A model generated the notes under the pieces. That model did no database searches, was not told where the DNA came from, and was given only the letters and a program-made list of their open reading frames with translations. DNA of 64,000 nt from Saccharina japonica. Its lineage: Eukaryota; Sar; Phaeophyceae; Laminariales; Laminariaceae. The stretch lies in NCBI GenBank assembly GCA_008828725.1, contig MEHQ01003606.1:204534-268533 (forward strand), given 5' to 3'. Both the position numbers and the translations under genes were made by a program. Shown in pieces: positions 37,156-51,486 of the stretch (position 1 is the first letter of the stretch; every line of letters starts with the position of its first letter).

Positions 37156-37922
37156 TGTGTAGTGGCGTCTCCCGTGATCAGCGCTTATCTAGTGTACAAG
37201 AGTTGATTGGTGGCGGCGAGGTCAGCACGTTTAGTCACCAAGAAGGCGGTGTGTGTAACGGCTGCCGTATTTTATACGCCCCCACGGTCTGGCTTGGGTT
37301 GCTCTGTGGACTCTTGGGCGTAAGCCAACGCATTAATTAGTTTCCGCGCGGAGTGTCGGAGCGCTATGCAATACCGGAAGTGTCTCCGGAGCCGGTAGCC
37401 GTGCTCACGCCTATTGATAGTCGTTTTAGACTTTTTGACCGACACGGTGACATTCAAGGTGTTTTAAGGTGAAGATGGCCACATCTGTGCTTCAGGGAAG
37501 GAAATTATATTTTGTCGACATTTATTTCGCACTTCTAGCACTTAACATCCACCCCCCCGTGACAAACGTCACAAGTCCACCAGTCGAGCCACTGCACTGC
37601 TTTCAACATGTTACAGGGTTGCTTGACCCGTGGCAAACCACCTGGATCATCAGGTTGATCCGATATTCTGATTCTACTTTGCTAGCAGACCATGTAGACC
37701 CTCGCTTGGCTTGCTTCAACTCGTTGTTGCGTTGGTGTTGCATACCGGAGAGTACCCTTGTTCGTCGTGTGCTTGCAGATATCGCCCTCCATCCCGCCTT
37801 GCGTGCATAATCGGGAATAGCATCGGAAATAGCAAAGGGGCCAGTCACGATGTGTGCACAGCTATACAGGTTCATACTGCGGCTAATGGTCTCTAAGAGA
37901 CGCAGAGGGTTCTACTACTACT

Positions 37923-38059
37923 ATTACGGGGGAGCATAGTAAACACTAGTAAATAGGACTAAATAGGACTAAATAGGACGTACGGTAGACACAAAAACCT
38001 ATATATTTTGCTATTTTTGCTAACAGTATTTGGTTGTATTTATTTTGGCCCCCCGTAAT
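37923..38059. mobile_element. MITE family A (ends ATTACGGGGGAGCATAGTAA), copy 1
   Basis: Starts ATTACGGGGGAGCATAGTAA and ends TTTGGCCCCCCGTAAT. The interior CGGTAGACACAAAAACCTAT and TTTTTGCTAACAGTATTTGG is shared by the four other copies. It is 137 bp and encodes nothing. Confidence 0.85.
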
Positions 38060-38506
38060 ACGACTACTACTGCTACTACTGCTACTACTGCTACTACTCA
38101 ACATTATCTCGCGCGACGTCGTGCGGATCCCTTCGACATGCTTCAAAAAAATGAAAAACAAAGCTATGAGGTCCAAAACCCCCCTCAAAACTCGTATGTC
38201 ATACTATTAGTACTGTAGTATGCCTAGTGATACTATTAAATTAGTATGATTATTGATACTATTAATATTTATAATTCGATCGCGTGTGCTACGGGGTGTG
38301 TAGACTTAGAGTGGTCTATAAATTGTGATAGCTTGGACATATTGTACGGTCTGTGGAGGGTTGCGTATTCCGTACCCCGGACGGCACACGGCGAGCCTAG
38401 CCTACCCCGAGAGTTTCATGTGTATAACCATGGTGCACATGACGCAACACCGCCTCTATCTTCCACGCGTCGACGACATGCGCACCACATGCACACCGGA
38501 GACGTA

Positions 38507-38582
38507 TTTTGTATGAGCTGTATGAGCTGTATGAGCTGTATGAGCTGTATGAGCTGTATGAGCTGTATGAGCTGTATGAGCA
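38507..38582. repeat. 9-bp tandem repeat, unit TGTATGAGC
   Basis: About eight perfect copies. Confidence 0.95.
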
Positions 38583-38729
38583 AGTTGACGTGTGCTACGT
38601 TAGAGGTAGCACGTTTTGACGAAACAATGGTTGGTTTTAGTGACTATTAATAGCATACTCCTCAACCATTGTATTGTTGGGCCCCATGCCAGGTTTACAT
38701 TATCGTTCGTTTTCTACCTACAGTATGTA

Positions 38730-38815
38730 GAGTAGGCTGCTAGAGTAGTCTGCTAGAGTAGTCTGTTACAGTAGTCTGCTAGAGTAGTCTGCTAGAGTAG
38801 TCTGTTACAGTCGTC
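38730..38815. repeat. 16-bp tandem repeat, unit GTAGTCTGCTAGAGTA
   Basis: About five copies with small variants (TTACAGTAGTCT). Confidence 0.9.
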
Positions 38816-38987
38816 GGTAGTCCGTCGGATGGTTCATCGGGTTAAGCACACAATATTAATGCTTCTCAAAGTCTGTTTTTGGGTGACTTTCTAATAGTAT
38901 GGAGCTCCGCAAGCGAGGAGGCTCGTAAACTTCATAAAACGATAAAATGGTTGATAGGTGCTACCCCTACAAGGCAAATAGCACGGG

Positions 38988-41900
38988 TCAGTCAGGGTCA
39001 CTCGGAGCTTGATGGTACCTGTCGTAGTCTGTTCGGCCATCTCTATCCCGATCAGTTGTAAAGTGGTCGTCTTCCCGTGGTTCTTCCTCCCAGCCCCTGC
39101 CCTCCACCCGCGCTTCCCGCACGTTTTGTGGGCTGGATGCGATGCGTCGATGGCAAGATCTAGCTCTGTCGCCCCTCCCCCTCGGATCGCAATAATCGTA
39201 GTACGGGTACTCGTCCGTCAACTCGGCACGATCATCGCGATATATCGCGCCTCGATATCGCGCTGGCTCACATGGGACCGTTTCCGTCCATCCTTCATCC
39301 CTCCGATTCGGATGTCGCGGAGCCGATGCGCTTTTGCCGTATCGGTCATTTTGAACACGTGCACCGTTACCGTACTGATCGTTTTCAATATGTGCGCCGT
39401 CACCGTATTCATCGTTTTCAACACGTGCCCCGTTACAGTATTGATTGCTTTCAACACGGGCACCGCTACCGTACTGAACGTTTTCGGCAGCCCGACGGGC
39501 AGGCGCGAACGACGGTCGAACCACATCGCGCGGTCGGTAGCAGTCGTGTACCTCCGGGCGGTGATCCCTTATTCTCCAACCCCGTCCTTCGTCTGTGTTT
39601 TGGACTCCCAGAGGTGAAACCGGCCCGTCATACGCCCGTAGTGGTTCTCGTTGTCGGTCGTGTTCACGGGAGCTTCCGCGGAGGTCCCCTTTGGCGTTGT
39701 CACTATTCATATTAAGATCACCATTGCTGTTGACACCGGGTAGATAGTGTCCTCGTTCACGCGTCTCGTCCGAGCACACTCTCTCTCGCCTCGCTAGCGG
39801 GGGAAACACAACGGGGTACGATATCGCTGCGGAAGTACCAGCCACAGGTGTCACCGTTGTCGGCGGTACCGCCGCCGACTCTACCGCAGAAGTAGCGCTC
39901 GACCTACTACCCGCCGGCACCGCCGGCGCAGCTCGCGCCGAGCCACACATCTGTGTCTCCTTTCCACTGCCTCTCCTCACTCTCGTCTGGGTGATCCCTC
40001 CCGACCGCGCTGGTTTCCTCTCTCGCGCGTCACTCCGGGATGTTTCCCTGTGCGCAACATCTCCAGTCCTAGCGCTTGAAGTTGATGCAGGAGTTTTATT
40101 TTTTCTGCTTGAGGGATGCGATTTGTTGGCCGGAGCCCTGTCGTCTTTCAGGAGCGCATCCAGCCGAGCTATGGACGCCATGAGTTGTTGCTCCTCCCTC
40201 TCTACCGTAGCCGGCGCCCTCCCCGATCCAGTCTCTTCCTGTGCGACTGAACGTTTTCCCGAATCATGCCGTCGTCCGGCGACGCTGTCGCCGTCGCTTT
40301 TTCCTGCCGAGCTTCCGCTGCCATTACCGCCGCTTACCACACAATCTGAATCGCAGTCGTGCCGGTGCAGGCCGGGTGGAGGTGCTAGCCCACCCGTCGC
40401 AAGGCGGTGAAACTTGTCCTGAGGTTCACCGACGGCCTTGAGGGCCGCGGTGGCGCAATAGGAGTTAACTGCGACCGCATGTGGGATGATCTCCATGTTA
40501 CATCCCATGGGCAAGTTGTCGTCGTGGATGGGGCTATCGTAGGTGAAGCCTCCACCGCTGGCGGGACTAAGAGCGGCGACCATATGGCGACGCTCTGTGT
40601 GCAGGGTGGTGGAGGGCTCGCCGTAGTCTGCTGCAAGCGCTTCAGCGTCTTCCTGCTCGCAAGAGAAAAACGAGTGGCGGGGCGTGTGTCATGAACGAAT
40701 GAAGTTGTGCTATTTGGTTCCCGAGACTGTGGACACGTATTTTCGACTGGAGAATGCTATCAAAGCTCGCCCCAGGCCGTCCCAAAGTAAGGCTTGTCCG
40801 CTCCGCACCACGTCCATCCTGATTGCGCATCTAACCCCCAGTACTCCATGCCAGGTATTTCAAGTGCGAGGTTTAGATTTGAGGCGACTGGTCGTACTGA
40901 CATGTGATCAGATTTTGTACAGATGTTGGGCGCGCATACTGCGGGTGTGCTTGCTGTGCACGCCATTGGTGCCAATGATTAGTTACTGTCGGCGGAAGAG
41001 GTACCAAGTGCGAAGACGTATGATCCATGCACTGACAAGAAGAACACCCATCACTTCTTGGAAACCCAAGATGTGGCCGGCGCATTGCACTAACGACCTA
41101 AAAGCGAGGCCATCAAAGTGCGACCTTCTTGATTCCGCACCACGCATCGTCTGTACGTACTCACCTTGGCTTTTCTCTGCAGCTCATCCGCGTACTCGGA
41201 TCGCCGTTGCAGGAGCTTCCTCCGTTCCATCTCCACCTGAGTCTCCCGCCCCTTGCCCCAACGCGCCCGCTCAGAAATAGGCGTTGATGGTCTAGCCTTG
41301 TCGGTCGCTCTTGCTACCGCGGCCAAACGCCTCGCCGCCTCACAACGCGCCATAGACCTAGCGCGCCGGCTCATGGCGGCAATGTAGCCACCCCCAGCTT
41401 GCCCCCCCGACCCTCTCCGTGTGCGTCCACTAGATAGGCTTGTTAGCCTCCCATCCACCCCGTCATCTGCACCCCTTTGAGGAGACCGGTGTGAGGAAAA
41501 CGACCGTACACCAGACGCAAGTTCGAGCCCTGGCGCTCTCCTCGTGCCCTCACCGGGAGCCGAATGGGCACTGCCAACGCTACCAATGCCCCAACTCCCT
41601 CGTTTTCTGACACCTTGTTGGTATCGTCTGCTCCTGTCGCTTGGTTGCGCGGGCGACTGGAGCCGATTGGCCCCGCTCCCGTGCCTCTGTCGGTGATCTC
41701 CGCTGGGGCTTGGACTACGAAACCTGCTATGGTTGATATTGTGTCCGGATGCCACCGAGGAAGCAGGTGTATTCCGCGCTGAACGATGAGTAGAACAAGA
41801 GACCACTGACTGCTCGTCCACTGTAGCCACTTCGGTGACTGGTGTCAGAAGGTCCTTGGGGAGAAACATCGTCGAAGCGGGTGCCTTGGTGCCAGAATGA

Positions 41901-44900
41901 CCCGCGGCCAAGGAGACGTCAACCTTGTCTGCAGCCACTGAGGAGCGCGAAGCTGGTGGGATTGAGTTGATGGCGACGTCACGCCCCCAGCCCGGTGCTC
42001 TTAGCCTAGAAACACCGGGCTGTCCCCGAAGCTTGCGATTGCCTCGAGTTTCGCGATTTCCTCGTTTTCTTCCATTGTCATTGTGATCCCGGTGGGTTGC
42101 TGTTGGCGGACTATCAAAAGCGCGTTCTGGTGGTAGTAGCTCAGCCGCGGACCCTTTGCGCGTCCGATCAAGTCGTCTTTCCCTCAGGGTTAGTGCACGG
42201 TCACGTTCTGCTCGTGGCTCTGAAGGCTGCGAGTTCAAGGGTGTGTCTTTCGTAGCACAGCCGACGTCCGGTAAACAGTCTCTCTGTTTGGGAGCCGCTT
42301 CGACCGGACGTGCTCTACTTTTGAAGGTGGGAGCAGCAGCGGCATCGGCATCAGCCGCACGTCCCTCATCTGTCTCGCCGGATGCCTTTGGGTTTCCGAG
42401 GTACTGGGTGTCCTGGGGTTGCAGCACGTGAGAGGCGGAATCAGCACCAGGGGTGGCCTCGACGGGCAGCATGAAACCCTCCACTCGACCTCTCGCCGCT
42501 ACCTTCGTTCCACTCGCGTTCTCTCGCCGGGTGAATATGTTTGTGCATATGCCGCCGTTGCGGGGGTCCCTGCATGGAACGACAAGCATCCACAAGAGCA
42601 CTTTAAGCTATAGTCACATCTGATAACATGGTTGTATTAGCAAGGCTATACTCTCGCAGGGGATCTACTGTATGTCAGTAGGTCTGGCGTCAACAGCGTT
42701 GCGTTTCGACGGTGGGGTGTACCTTGCATCTCAGCCATCTCAGGCATCTCAGGGTCAACATTTCTGGGTTGCACCGTAACTATTACATTATCAAACGCTA
42801 ACGGAGGTGATATTAGGTAAATACAGTGCTTGTACTGTAGGTGGAATAGCTGGAGCTATGGGGGTGATTGTAGGTATAAAAGCTATCTATGGAGGTGGTT
42901 GTAGGCATATTAACTATCCATGGAGGTGATCGTAGGTATACTGTAATATCTAGCCATGCGGTGATTGTGAGTATACTGTAGTAGCTATCCATGGAGGTGA
43001 TCACTGTAAATAACTTCCCAACCCGGTTCGGTGGACACGCAAGAATCGTGAAACCCGCCCCTGGGCTACCCTACCTTCATAGTCACCAACGTAGTCACCA
43101 ATGCCATAATATCATAGATTCTTCAAAATACGTCCCGATGTAGCACACACAGCTGAAGAAGGGCGCATGGCGTTCGCAGATTGCGACAAACAACGCTGTT
43201 AAAAGTCACAAGGTTTGATAACCTTCCACTGCTCTAGTTTTGTCGACTTGATACATGATAGTTCAAGAGCGCTTAAAAATCTGTGTTCTGTGGGCAATGC
43301 GCATTCGGTATGGCGCCAATCAGCCAAGGTTTGGAGGGAAGAAAAAAGGAGGCACCCACCGTGCAATGTGCAATGGCAGCACAAGCGACAACAGATAGCA
43401 TGGCTTTCCATAGTACAATCAATGCACTAAATCGCTGATGCTTGACACATCACCACAGCACTGCTGTCATACACTCACGAAACGGAGAGGTCCAAGCTAT
43501 CAAACAGCTCAGATGGCCGGCTCGCTGTGCTCCTGATTCCGTCACCGCTCCCTTCGCAGCCGCTTCCTTCGTCAACGCACTCCCCACTAGCACCACCGCT
43601 CGCGTGCATTACTAGTGTGCTCATTCCATCCTTTACGTTATGAACAGTCTCGCCCAGACCAGCCTCCGCATTTTTGGGCCCGAGCTGACGTACTCCTCCC
43701 GTGCCCGTGTGGGTCCCCTCACCGCGCCGAAGCCCTAACCCTTGTCGTTGCGAGTGCTGCAGTGCCTTTGTTTCCCCAATTAGTTGTTCCCCACCTTGGT
43801 GAAACGTCCGCTCCACTACTAAGGTGTTTGGGCTGACCGTCGGCTTACTGAGGTCGGGGTCTGATTGTTGGTCCCCTCGCTCATTGTTCGCTGCCCCAGT
43901 GTGGCTGTTGCCTACGGTGTTGACAATCGCGGTGGGGGGGGGCATGGGTATGCCATCTCCTTTTCCTTGCTTCATTGTCGGTGAACCGGCCGGCGAAGCG
44001 CTAGCGGTCGTGGTGCACGGCAGGCGGCGCTTGAGATCCCGCAGATGGTTCCTTCCGGTACAAGAAAGTAAAACAAAATACGTCGCCGAAAGAAATGAAT
44101 ATGACGCATATGACTTTTGACTATTGAGTGTTGGAAGGAAGAGCCGCCACAAGAACAGACGGGCATTGGAATCGTGCCATGACATCATAAATGTATTGCG
44201 CTACGTACGTGGTGGAGATATCCATCGCGCCAACTCGGGTGGTCCACAATTTAGAAAACAAGTGATCGGGCTGTTGGCACTTGTAGACCACTACTACAAT
44301 TGTAGATCCGTTTTGTGTTCGATTTGCCTCACGTACTTACGTTGGTTAACTTCGCTCAGTGTTGGACGGGGAAACTAACCCGCGCCAATTACCAGGAGTT
44401 CGCGCGGCAGGTTATTTGTACCTGCCGTCAACTTGTGTGCATAGGCTGAATTGGAGAATTAGGAGAATATGATGTATAATTTATATGAATACCTGTCAGC
44501 AGTGGGTCATAGAACCTACCGATAGCTCATGTGATTATAGCTTCAGCCAGCTCGAAAGCAGTCCCCAGTTTTTGGCGCGTTGTACACTACTGTAGAAGCT
44601 CGCATTCGCCCGTAAAAACATGAACCTACTTTATTAATAGTATGAATAGGATGGAGACACAGCAATCATTACCGGAGTTTTTCTTTCCTGCCGCTGTTCC
44701 CAGCATGCCCAACGGCGTCGCCGTAAGCAGGGGCGGGCTTCATCGCGAACCCCTCTTGAACGCCCCCCGCAAGCGGCCTCTCCTCTAGTTGTTCCTGATG
44801 CCGTGCTGTCCCCCCCTTGACGCCCTTCCCAAGCGATGTTCCCGCTATTCCTTCCGGATGTCGCATCATCGCTGACCTCACGTCCAAGCCTGAGCTGGAT

Positions 44901-47900
44901 TTTTTATCGACCATTTCTTGCGGTTCTAGAACTGCAGCGATGGCGCCTAGTTCGTCTTCCCGGTGGAGGGCTTGGTGGCCACAGCTAACAGGCTGGTCGT
45001 TTGTCGGCACACGGTGTTGTGGGGGTTCTTGCCGCTGCCATGGGAGTTTACCGGATACATTTTGTGTCCGTTGATCGTTCGGGCGATGAGCGCCACGGTG
45101 GTGATGGTGATTGAAGGCTGACTCACTTCCGGGTGGGCGGCTGTGTTCGAGACTGTCGGTAGAGGTTGCCCTGAGATTGATGAAGAGGACGTACGGAGGC
45201 GACAGCACCCGCAAGGGGAGTTTGTAAAATGGAGGCTTCAACCCTTCCGGAACTGCAAAATTTATCCCACACTAATTCTAAGTATTTTGTTCCCAAAGTC
45301 GTGGGACCGGTTCTGAAGGAGGTAGAAAAATGAGGGTAACGATTCAGCCATGGTCGAGTAAGATTTCTATCCTCTTTCTGTTTTCTTGTTTCTTACTACA
45401 AGTAGCTGTCTTGTGGTGTTGCCTGTCCTATGCTTTTCTTTGCTCACAGTCTTCCCCAGGCCGCAGACTGCCCGCGACACTAACTGCACTATGAGACACT
45501 ATGAGACTCTATGAGACACTATGAGACAATCATGACCCTAAGGACACTGACAGGCATTGATGACACTAACGGCACTAGCGACAATCGGCATTCTCGCGCA
45601 GAGGTGGTTGGCCTTATGACGATCATGAGGAGGGGAATGCCGGATTACATCAATTCTAGAGTCTTGACCATATCACGGGTGAGGCAGCTGCTCGGCCAGT
45701 TGCGGCCAACGCAGAGTGCGCCTGTGTGGCTCTCCTCTGCAGTAAAATATTGGACCCCATTTACCCAACAACTACCAGAACGGGAACAAACCGATCCCCG
45801 AATCACTCTCCGTAGATCACATGCGAGTTGCACCCATCAGGCATGGGTACGAACATGTTCTACAAACGGCACTAATGACACTAATGACACTAACGACACG
45901 AATTACACTATTTACATTCATCACACTAACGACACTATTCACATTAATGACACTAACGGCACTATTTACATTCATGACACGAAGGACACATTCAGGAGAA
46001 TTCAGGGCGATGAAATCACTGTTATACTCGTAGTACAACTATGCGATGGTGCCGATGGTGCCCATGGTGCCGATGGTGCCGTAACACACATGTCAATTTC
46101 GCTTCAGCCCACCTGGTTTGGTCGACATTACCAACATCACCACCCTGCCCCGTCCCTTCTCCAGCCGCCCCGCTTGATGTTCCTCTGTGAGATGCCCCTC
46201 TGTTTGATGCTCCTCGGTGTGGTACTTGCAGTGCGTACACCCCGGCTACTCCTTTGGCATCCTCCCCTCGAATTTTTGCCAATGCTGTCGATCTAGGACT
46301 CCCTTCCGCACCAACCACCCCCCCAGGCTGCTCAGGCTGCTCGCGCGGCTGTTGTACAGTACAATTTGCGGCACAAACGTAAAAGGCCAATTTGATCATC
46401 AGTACGCGTTTTTTTTGCTGCATGGGTATTTCACTGCTGTTTCTATAGATTGACAGATTAAATAAGTATAAAGGTGTGTCTCATTCCCCTTTGTACGCCT
46501 GGTATATAGGTGCTGGTAGGAGCTGGGTAGGGGAATACCCGCTGAATTTTTAGACTAGAACGCCTCAATTGTTTAGCGCTGTTCGTGGGTCGGGTCAAAC
46601 CTTGTGGGTCGGGTCGGGTCGGGTCACCTATAACCGATCCCGACCTGACACGTGATATTTTGAAGACCTCTTGATCCGATCTTGATCCGACTTAATCCGA
46701 CCCGACCCGACCCCACCCGACCCGACCCGACCCGACCTGACCCGACCCGTGAGATGTTGAAGAGCTCCTCACCCGACCCGCGGGTATTATGAGGTAATGA
46801 CCCGTGAACAGTCCTGCAAATAATACTATTATACTATTATACTAGTGACACTGTAAATCGTCACCGCATCGTATGAATCTATTAATTGGGGTCTCGTCGA
46901 CACTCAGCTTCAAGAATCAGTATTCTACCGCCAGTGTACATAGGTGAACATTAATACATGAATACGAGTGTCTACCCCACTTCGGAGGCCAGCCTTGATG
47001 AGACACTTTACACTTCCCTGGCCTCTCTGTCAGCCTACTCTCAGCCTACTTTCAGCCTACTCTCAGCCTACTCTCAGCGCTTAATTACCGACGGGAACAT
47101 TATTTGTTCAGGATCGGTCCTGGAATTCTTCTTCTTCTTCTTCTTTGTTTCTTCGATTCATCCAAAAACAAAGTGGTGTTTTGAGCACGCAGCATATCAC
47201 ATGCGCGGCCGATGATAACTCGCCTTGCACGGAACGAGACGGCAACAAATCTTCGAGGCTGTACTGATATGCATCATTGCTCTGAGAGTGACCATTGCCA
47301 CGGCTCAAAGACGCTGATGGACTGTGTCTGGACCTCTCGCCCGAAATGCGACACCCTCACCAATTTATGTTTGGTTGTGTTTTTTTCGAACTTTTGGTTT
47401 GTTCCCGTGTTTGCCGTATTTATTCAGGATCGGTCCTGGAATTCTTTTTGGTCTTTGTTTCTTCGGTTTATCCAAAACCAAAAGTGGTGCTACTGTTGCG
47501 CACACAGCAGCATCCGCGACCGATCACAACTAGCCTTAGACGGAACGAGACGGTTTTCTTCCTGCACGCACGACTTCTTGGCATTTGCAAGTCGCACTGC
47601 ACCATTTCAACAACGTCTTCTGCCTGATACACGTTCGTCTGATCTACTTCCTTGAGCGAGCGTAGCGGGCGGCGCATAGCCGCCCGCGAAGCGCAGTTTT
47701 GTATAATGTACCATGCTTCCGGCAGCACGCAGGATGGATGGATTATACATACCTACTACGACGAGCACCGGCTGATCCGGTGGGCTCTTCGTTGAACACA
47801 GCAGTAGTATAGTGTTGAATACAGTATATATAGCACCGACATGAAAGTCAACGTGATCGTGCCGAGATGCTTCGCTATAAATTGTGTGCACGCGAAACTA

Positions 47901-50900
47901 CGACCACTACATTCATCATAGACGCCTGTCTGCTATATACGGCTACGGCGCTATCGTACACCTCGTACTCGCATTGATTGGTGTCTCATTGGTGCCTCGT
48001 TGGTGTCTCATTGGTGTCCACATGCACCATCCTCGGCCCTATGCTCCAACCAAATACCAAACACACATCATACCGGCTGCGATTTTCGTACCCATAGAAC
48101 AAGGCTAACACTAAGTAAGTTTAATACTCCAAACCTGACACTGGGGCGTACGGAATGGAATTGCCCACGTATTTTCTCGGGAAAAGTGACCATTATCCGT
48201 GAAGGGATTTGGTGTACTGATTGAAATTGACCATTTTCGCAGCAAGAGTGACTCAACTTCCCGTCGATTCCGTGTTTGTTTGTGCAGTTTCTCACGACCG
48301 TCTTCGGTTTGTATTTCTTGTTTTGTGGAACATATGGGACCACCTTTGCACACTACAGCAGTATTGTCTAAGCATGCGTACTTCGCAGTATACGAAGTAG
48401 GTTGTCAACATGAATAGTACAGCAGTAGCATGATACACAATACAGCAGTAGGTAGGACGGTAGGCCCTTTAAAGGGATCTCGAAATAAAGGGAAACCATA
48501 TACGTATAAGGGACCTCAAAATGTGTGTATGCACCGTTTATTGTTTATTCGCACCACTCTCAGTACTAACAGACTACTGTAGACTGTAGACTAGTCTTGT
48601 AGCTGTGGGGCCTAACTGGGACGAAATATAATAAGGGGCGTTGGTATATAAGGGAGCCCTCCGCCACTCTGCTCGAGGGTCCCTTACAAGGGGCGTCCCT
48701 TAAAACTTAAACGGGCTACCTACCGTACTGTATTATATCTATGTGCATACAGCAGTTGTATGCACATACAGCATTCGATATATCACTGTACCATGGTGTG
48801 CTGTGCACGTACTCTGTAGTATTAAACTATGGTATGGTATTAGCCTTGAATATACCCTGACATGTTACATATTAATAGCACTGAGTGTATTAACAGAGCA
48901 ATTGTGGTATATAGTATATACCAGAATGACACCTCACCCAACGTAATTAAACATGTTAAACAAAAAAGCCAAGTAAGCTGCGTAGGAAAGCTAATTAAGC
49001 TAAGCAAGTTTCTGGGAGTCAGCTAAGAAGCTGAGGTGAGGTATGGAACGAGTAATGGATACAACATACATATCATATATATGCTCTATATAGATATATA
49101 GATATATAGCATATATAGCATATATATACAGCAGGCACGATGTGTGTGATGAGTGTGATACACCACGCACTCTGTCCCGACTATAAGTAGTATCGTTTGT
49201 CTATTTGTCTCTTGGTACATTTAGATACAGCTATTATACGTATTAATAGTAGTACTTAATATAATCCAAACGTTCCTTGTATTATTATTCAACCATAAGG
49301 TATGCCGGATATGGGTAGTCGTATTCTATTTATAGTATATCTTATTATACGATACAGTAGTAGTGGTCCCTCTATAATGCCGGTGTGTGCCAGGCCTCGA
49401 TACCGGCATTATAGCGGGCACCGGCATAATTCCGCGCACTGATAAACTGGTTAAATCCCATCTGTGCCAAGCGATTTCACCGGCAATATATCGGGCACCG
49501 GCATTATTAAACCGGCATTATAGAGGGACCCCTACTGTACCTGGTACAGTATACGTTTGTTATTTGTTAATTGCAATGGTTGAGGGGCTGACACCTTTCG
49601 GTTCAAAACTCAAAGCTCAAAACTCAAAACTGCAACCGCAATACCCCAATACCTGCCGTAGGCCGTACGGTCCATATATATTTCGTGCGGTAGTTTTTTG
49701 TTTTCAATTTCCAACGTATTTTATGCCATGTATGATTTTGCTGTGTCTCGTGCCTTTTGCATACCTGGTGTTATGTTTCGTGCCTCACACCAGCCCCCTG
49801 TGCTCGTACTGCGTACGTACTTCATACGTACCTCATACCTAACGTACTTCAGTGCACATGTGCACATAGATACCATATTCTTATCATTGTCGGAGCTCAG
49901 TAAATCGTCAGTTCTCCACGCCCGGGCCATTTTCATATCTCAGGAAAACCTGACTTCTCGACGCACGTGCCTCGCGGTCCGCATTCTTACCCCCCGCCGT
50001 AGTTGAGATTTTTTTCCGCCGCCGTGGTGAAATTTTTCAAGTTCTATTGATTTAATGTGTGAGGATGAAACCGCTCCGCTCCGTATCCGGACTCTTACAG
50101 TGATGAGATTTTTTTTCCCCCCGCCTCATGAACTTTCGAAGTTTTTTATCCAAGTTCGATTTCTTTTCCCCCCGTCCGAAATTTTCTATCCAAGTTTTAT
50201 TAATATGTTCATCCACTTTTATGATGGAGTTTGTGTGGGGATGAAAATTTAGCACCCCTCTACGTATATACGATGCCAGTCATTTACTTGATACCAGGTA
50301 TGGTATTGGGTACCACCCTACGTATGTATGCGTATATAGTAGTACGAGTATGTGCATGATGCTGCTATTAATATATTATCACCTGAAGAAGACATTAATT
50401 AATCGGGTCAGCTTTTTCATTCTGAGTGAATAATGCGAATAATGCCCTGCACGGTCGCCCCGGTGGGCTAGCAGGTAACCACGAAGCCTGTAAGCGTCAA
50501 GGAAGCGAGTTCGAGCCCCGCCGAGTGCATGCTCTTAGGCACTTTTTCTCGCAAAAAAATATCTTGACTAGCAGAAAGCGCGAGAGCGTGAGTTAGCAAA
50601 ATTCGATGAAAGTCGACGAGCGTTGGGAAGGCTGAACCCTCTGCGCGATAAAAATGAAGGCAAGAACCGTAGTTGAGGAGGAGGGAGAGGAGCCTACTTT
50701 GTGACCCCGGATCTGAGTTACGACTAGGGAGGAAGAGACGGAAGTACGAAGATAATAAATGAGATGGAAAAAAAAAAAAAAAATGTCGGAAGGCAAATAA
50801 TATTATAATAATAATAGAGTAAAATATGATCAAATTATGTTGATAATATTATAAGTATTAATATTATCAGTAATAATATTAATACACATGCACATAACGA

Positions 50901-51404
50901 TACGCGTGCAGCGTATCATAAACAGTGTTCATATACTGGATGGTATGATATGAATGTATGAGTACGGGTATCTATTTTGTATTGATAGATAGATGTTGTC
51001 GTCGTGTTATTTTTTTTGCCCATTTTAACCCTTTCAGGACTGCAGTCCCGTTTTGTGGACAGCTCCCTCTAATTCTAAGCAATTTGTCCCCATAACGGGA
51101 CTCCAGTCCTATAAGGCCTAAGTTGTTGTTGCTGTTGTTGTTGGTACGTTGCTTACGTTGTTGTTACGTGATGTTTTTTTTTTGTGTCGCTATGTACGAG
51201 TTCGACTACGAGTTCGTGTTTTCGTATGTTGGGTATTTTTTTGTGTCGCTATACCAGGTTATTTTTTGAAGTACCCCTTTACGTATATACGTAGTGATAC
51301 CAATTATTATTTTTTCAAGTAAACAGGTATTATTATTTTTAATATATTACAGACGTAGACTTTTTGTACCAGGTATTATATGTATGTATGTTGCCCATTT
51401 AATG

Positions 51405-51486
<82 letters not shown>

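Larger units (their letters stand above)
37156..38987. other. Convergent spacer between the ALKBH8-like gene and the disordered-protein gene
   Basis: It holds the 3' regions of both genes, one small inverted-repeat transposon (37923-38059), a 9-bp TGTATGAGC array (38507-38582) and a 16-bp GTAGTCTGCTAGAGTA array (38730-38815). A 113-codon open frame at 37469-37810 on the plus strand is not supported by any recognised domain. Confidence 0.65.

Noticed and set aside
37469-37810. 113-codon plus-strand frame just downstream of the ALKBH8-like stop
   Set aside because: No recognised domain or splice context; likely 3' untranslated or spacer sequence, though not excluded.
40684-41280. 198-codon plus-strand frame
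   Set aside because: It lies antisense to an intron and exon of the disordered-protein gene and has no domain.
45511-46296. 261-codon plus-strand frame with NDT repeats
   Set aside because: It spans a tandem repeat and the antisense of an exon; composition is not protein-like across its length.
47640-47700. GC-rich hairpin GGGCGGCGCATAGCCGCCCG
   Set aside because: Single short hairpin without T-run or partner; no function can be argued.
48467-48724. Possible further inverted-repeat element (GGCCCTTTAAAGGGATC ... CTTAAACGGGCTACC)
   Set aside because: Ends match only over a few bases with gaps; cannot be separated from chance.
50452-50540. Possible true tRNA genes at SINE heads (also 24410, 52931, 59041)
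   Set aside because: They have A- and B-box-like words but no convincing cloverleaf and are each attached to the same SINE body.
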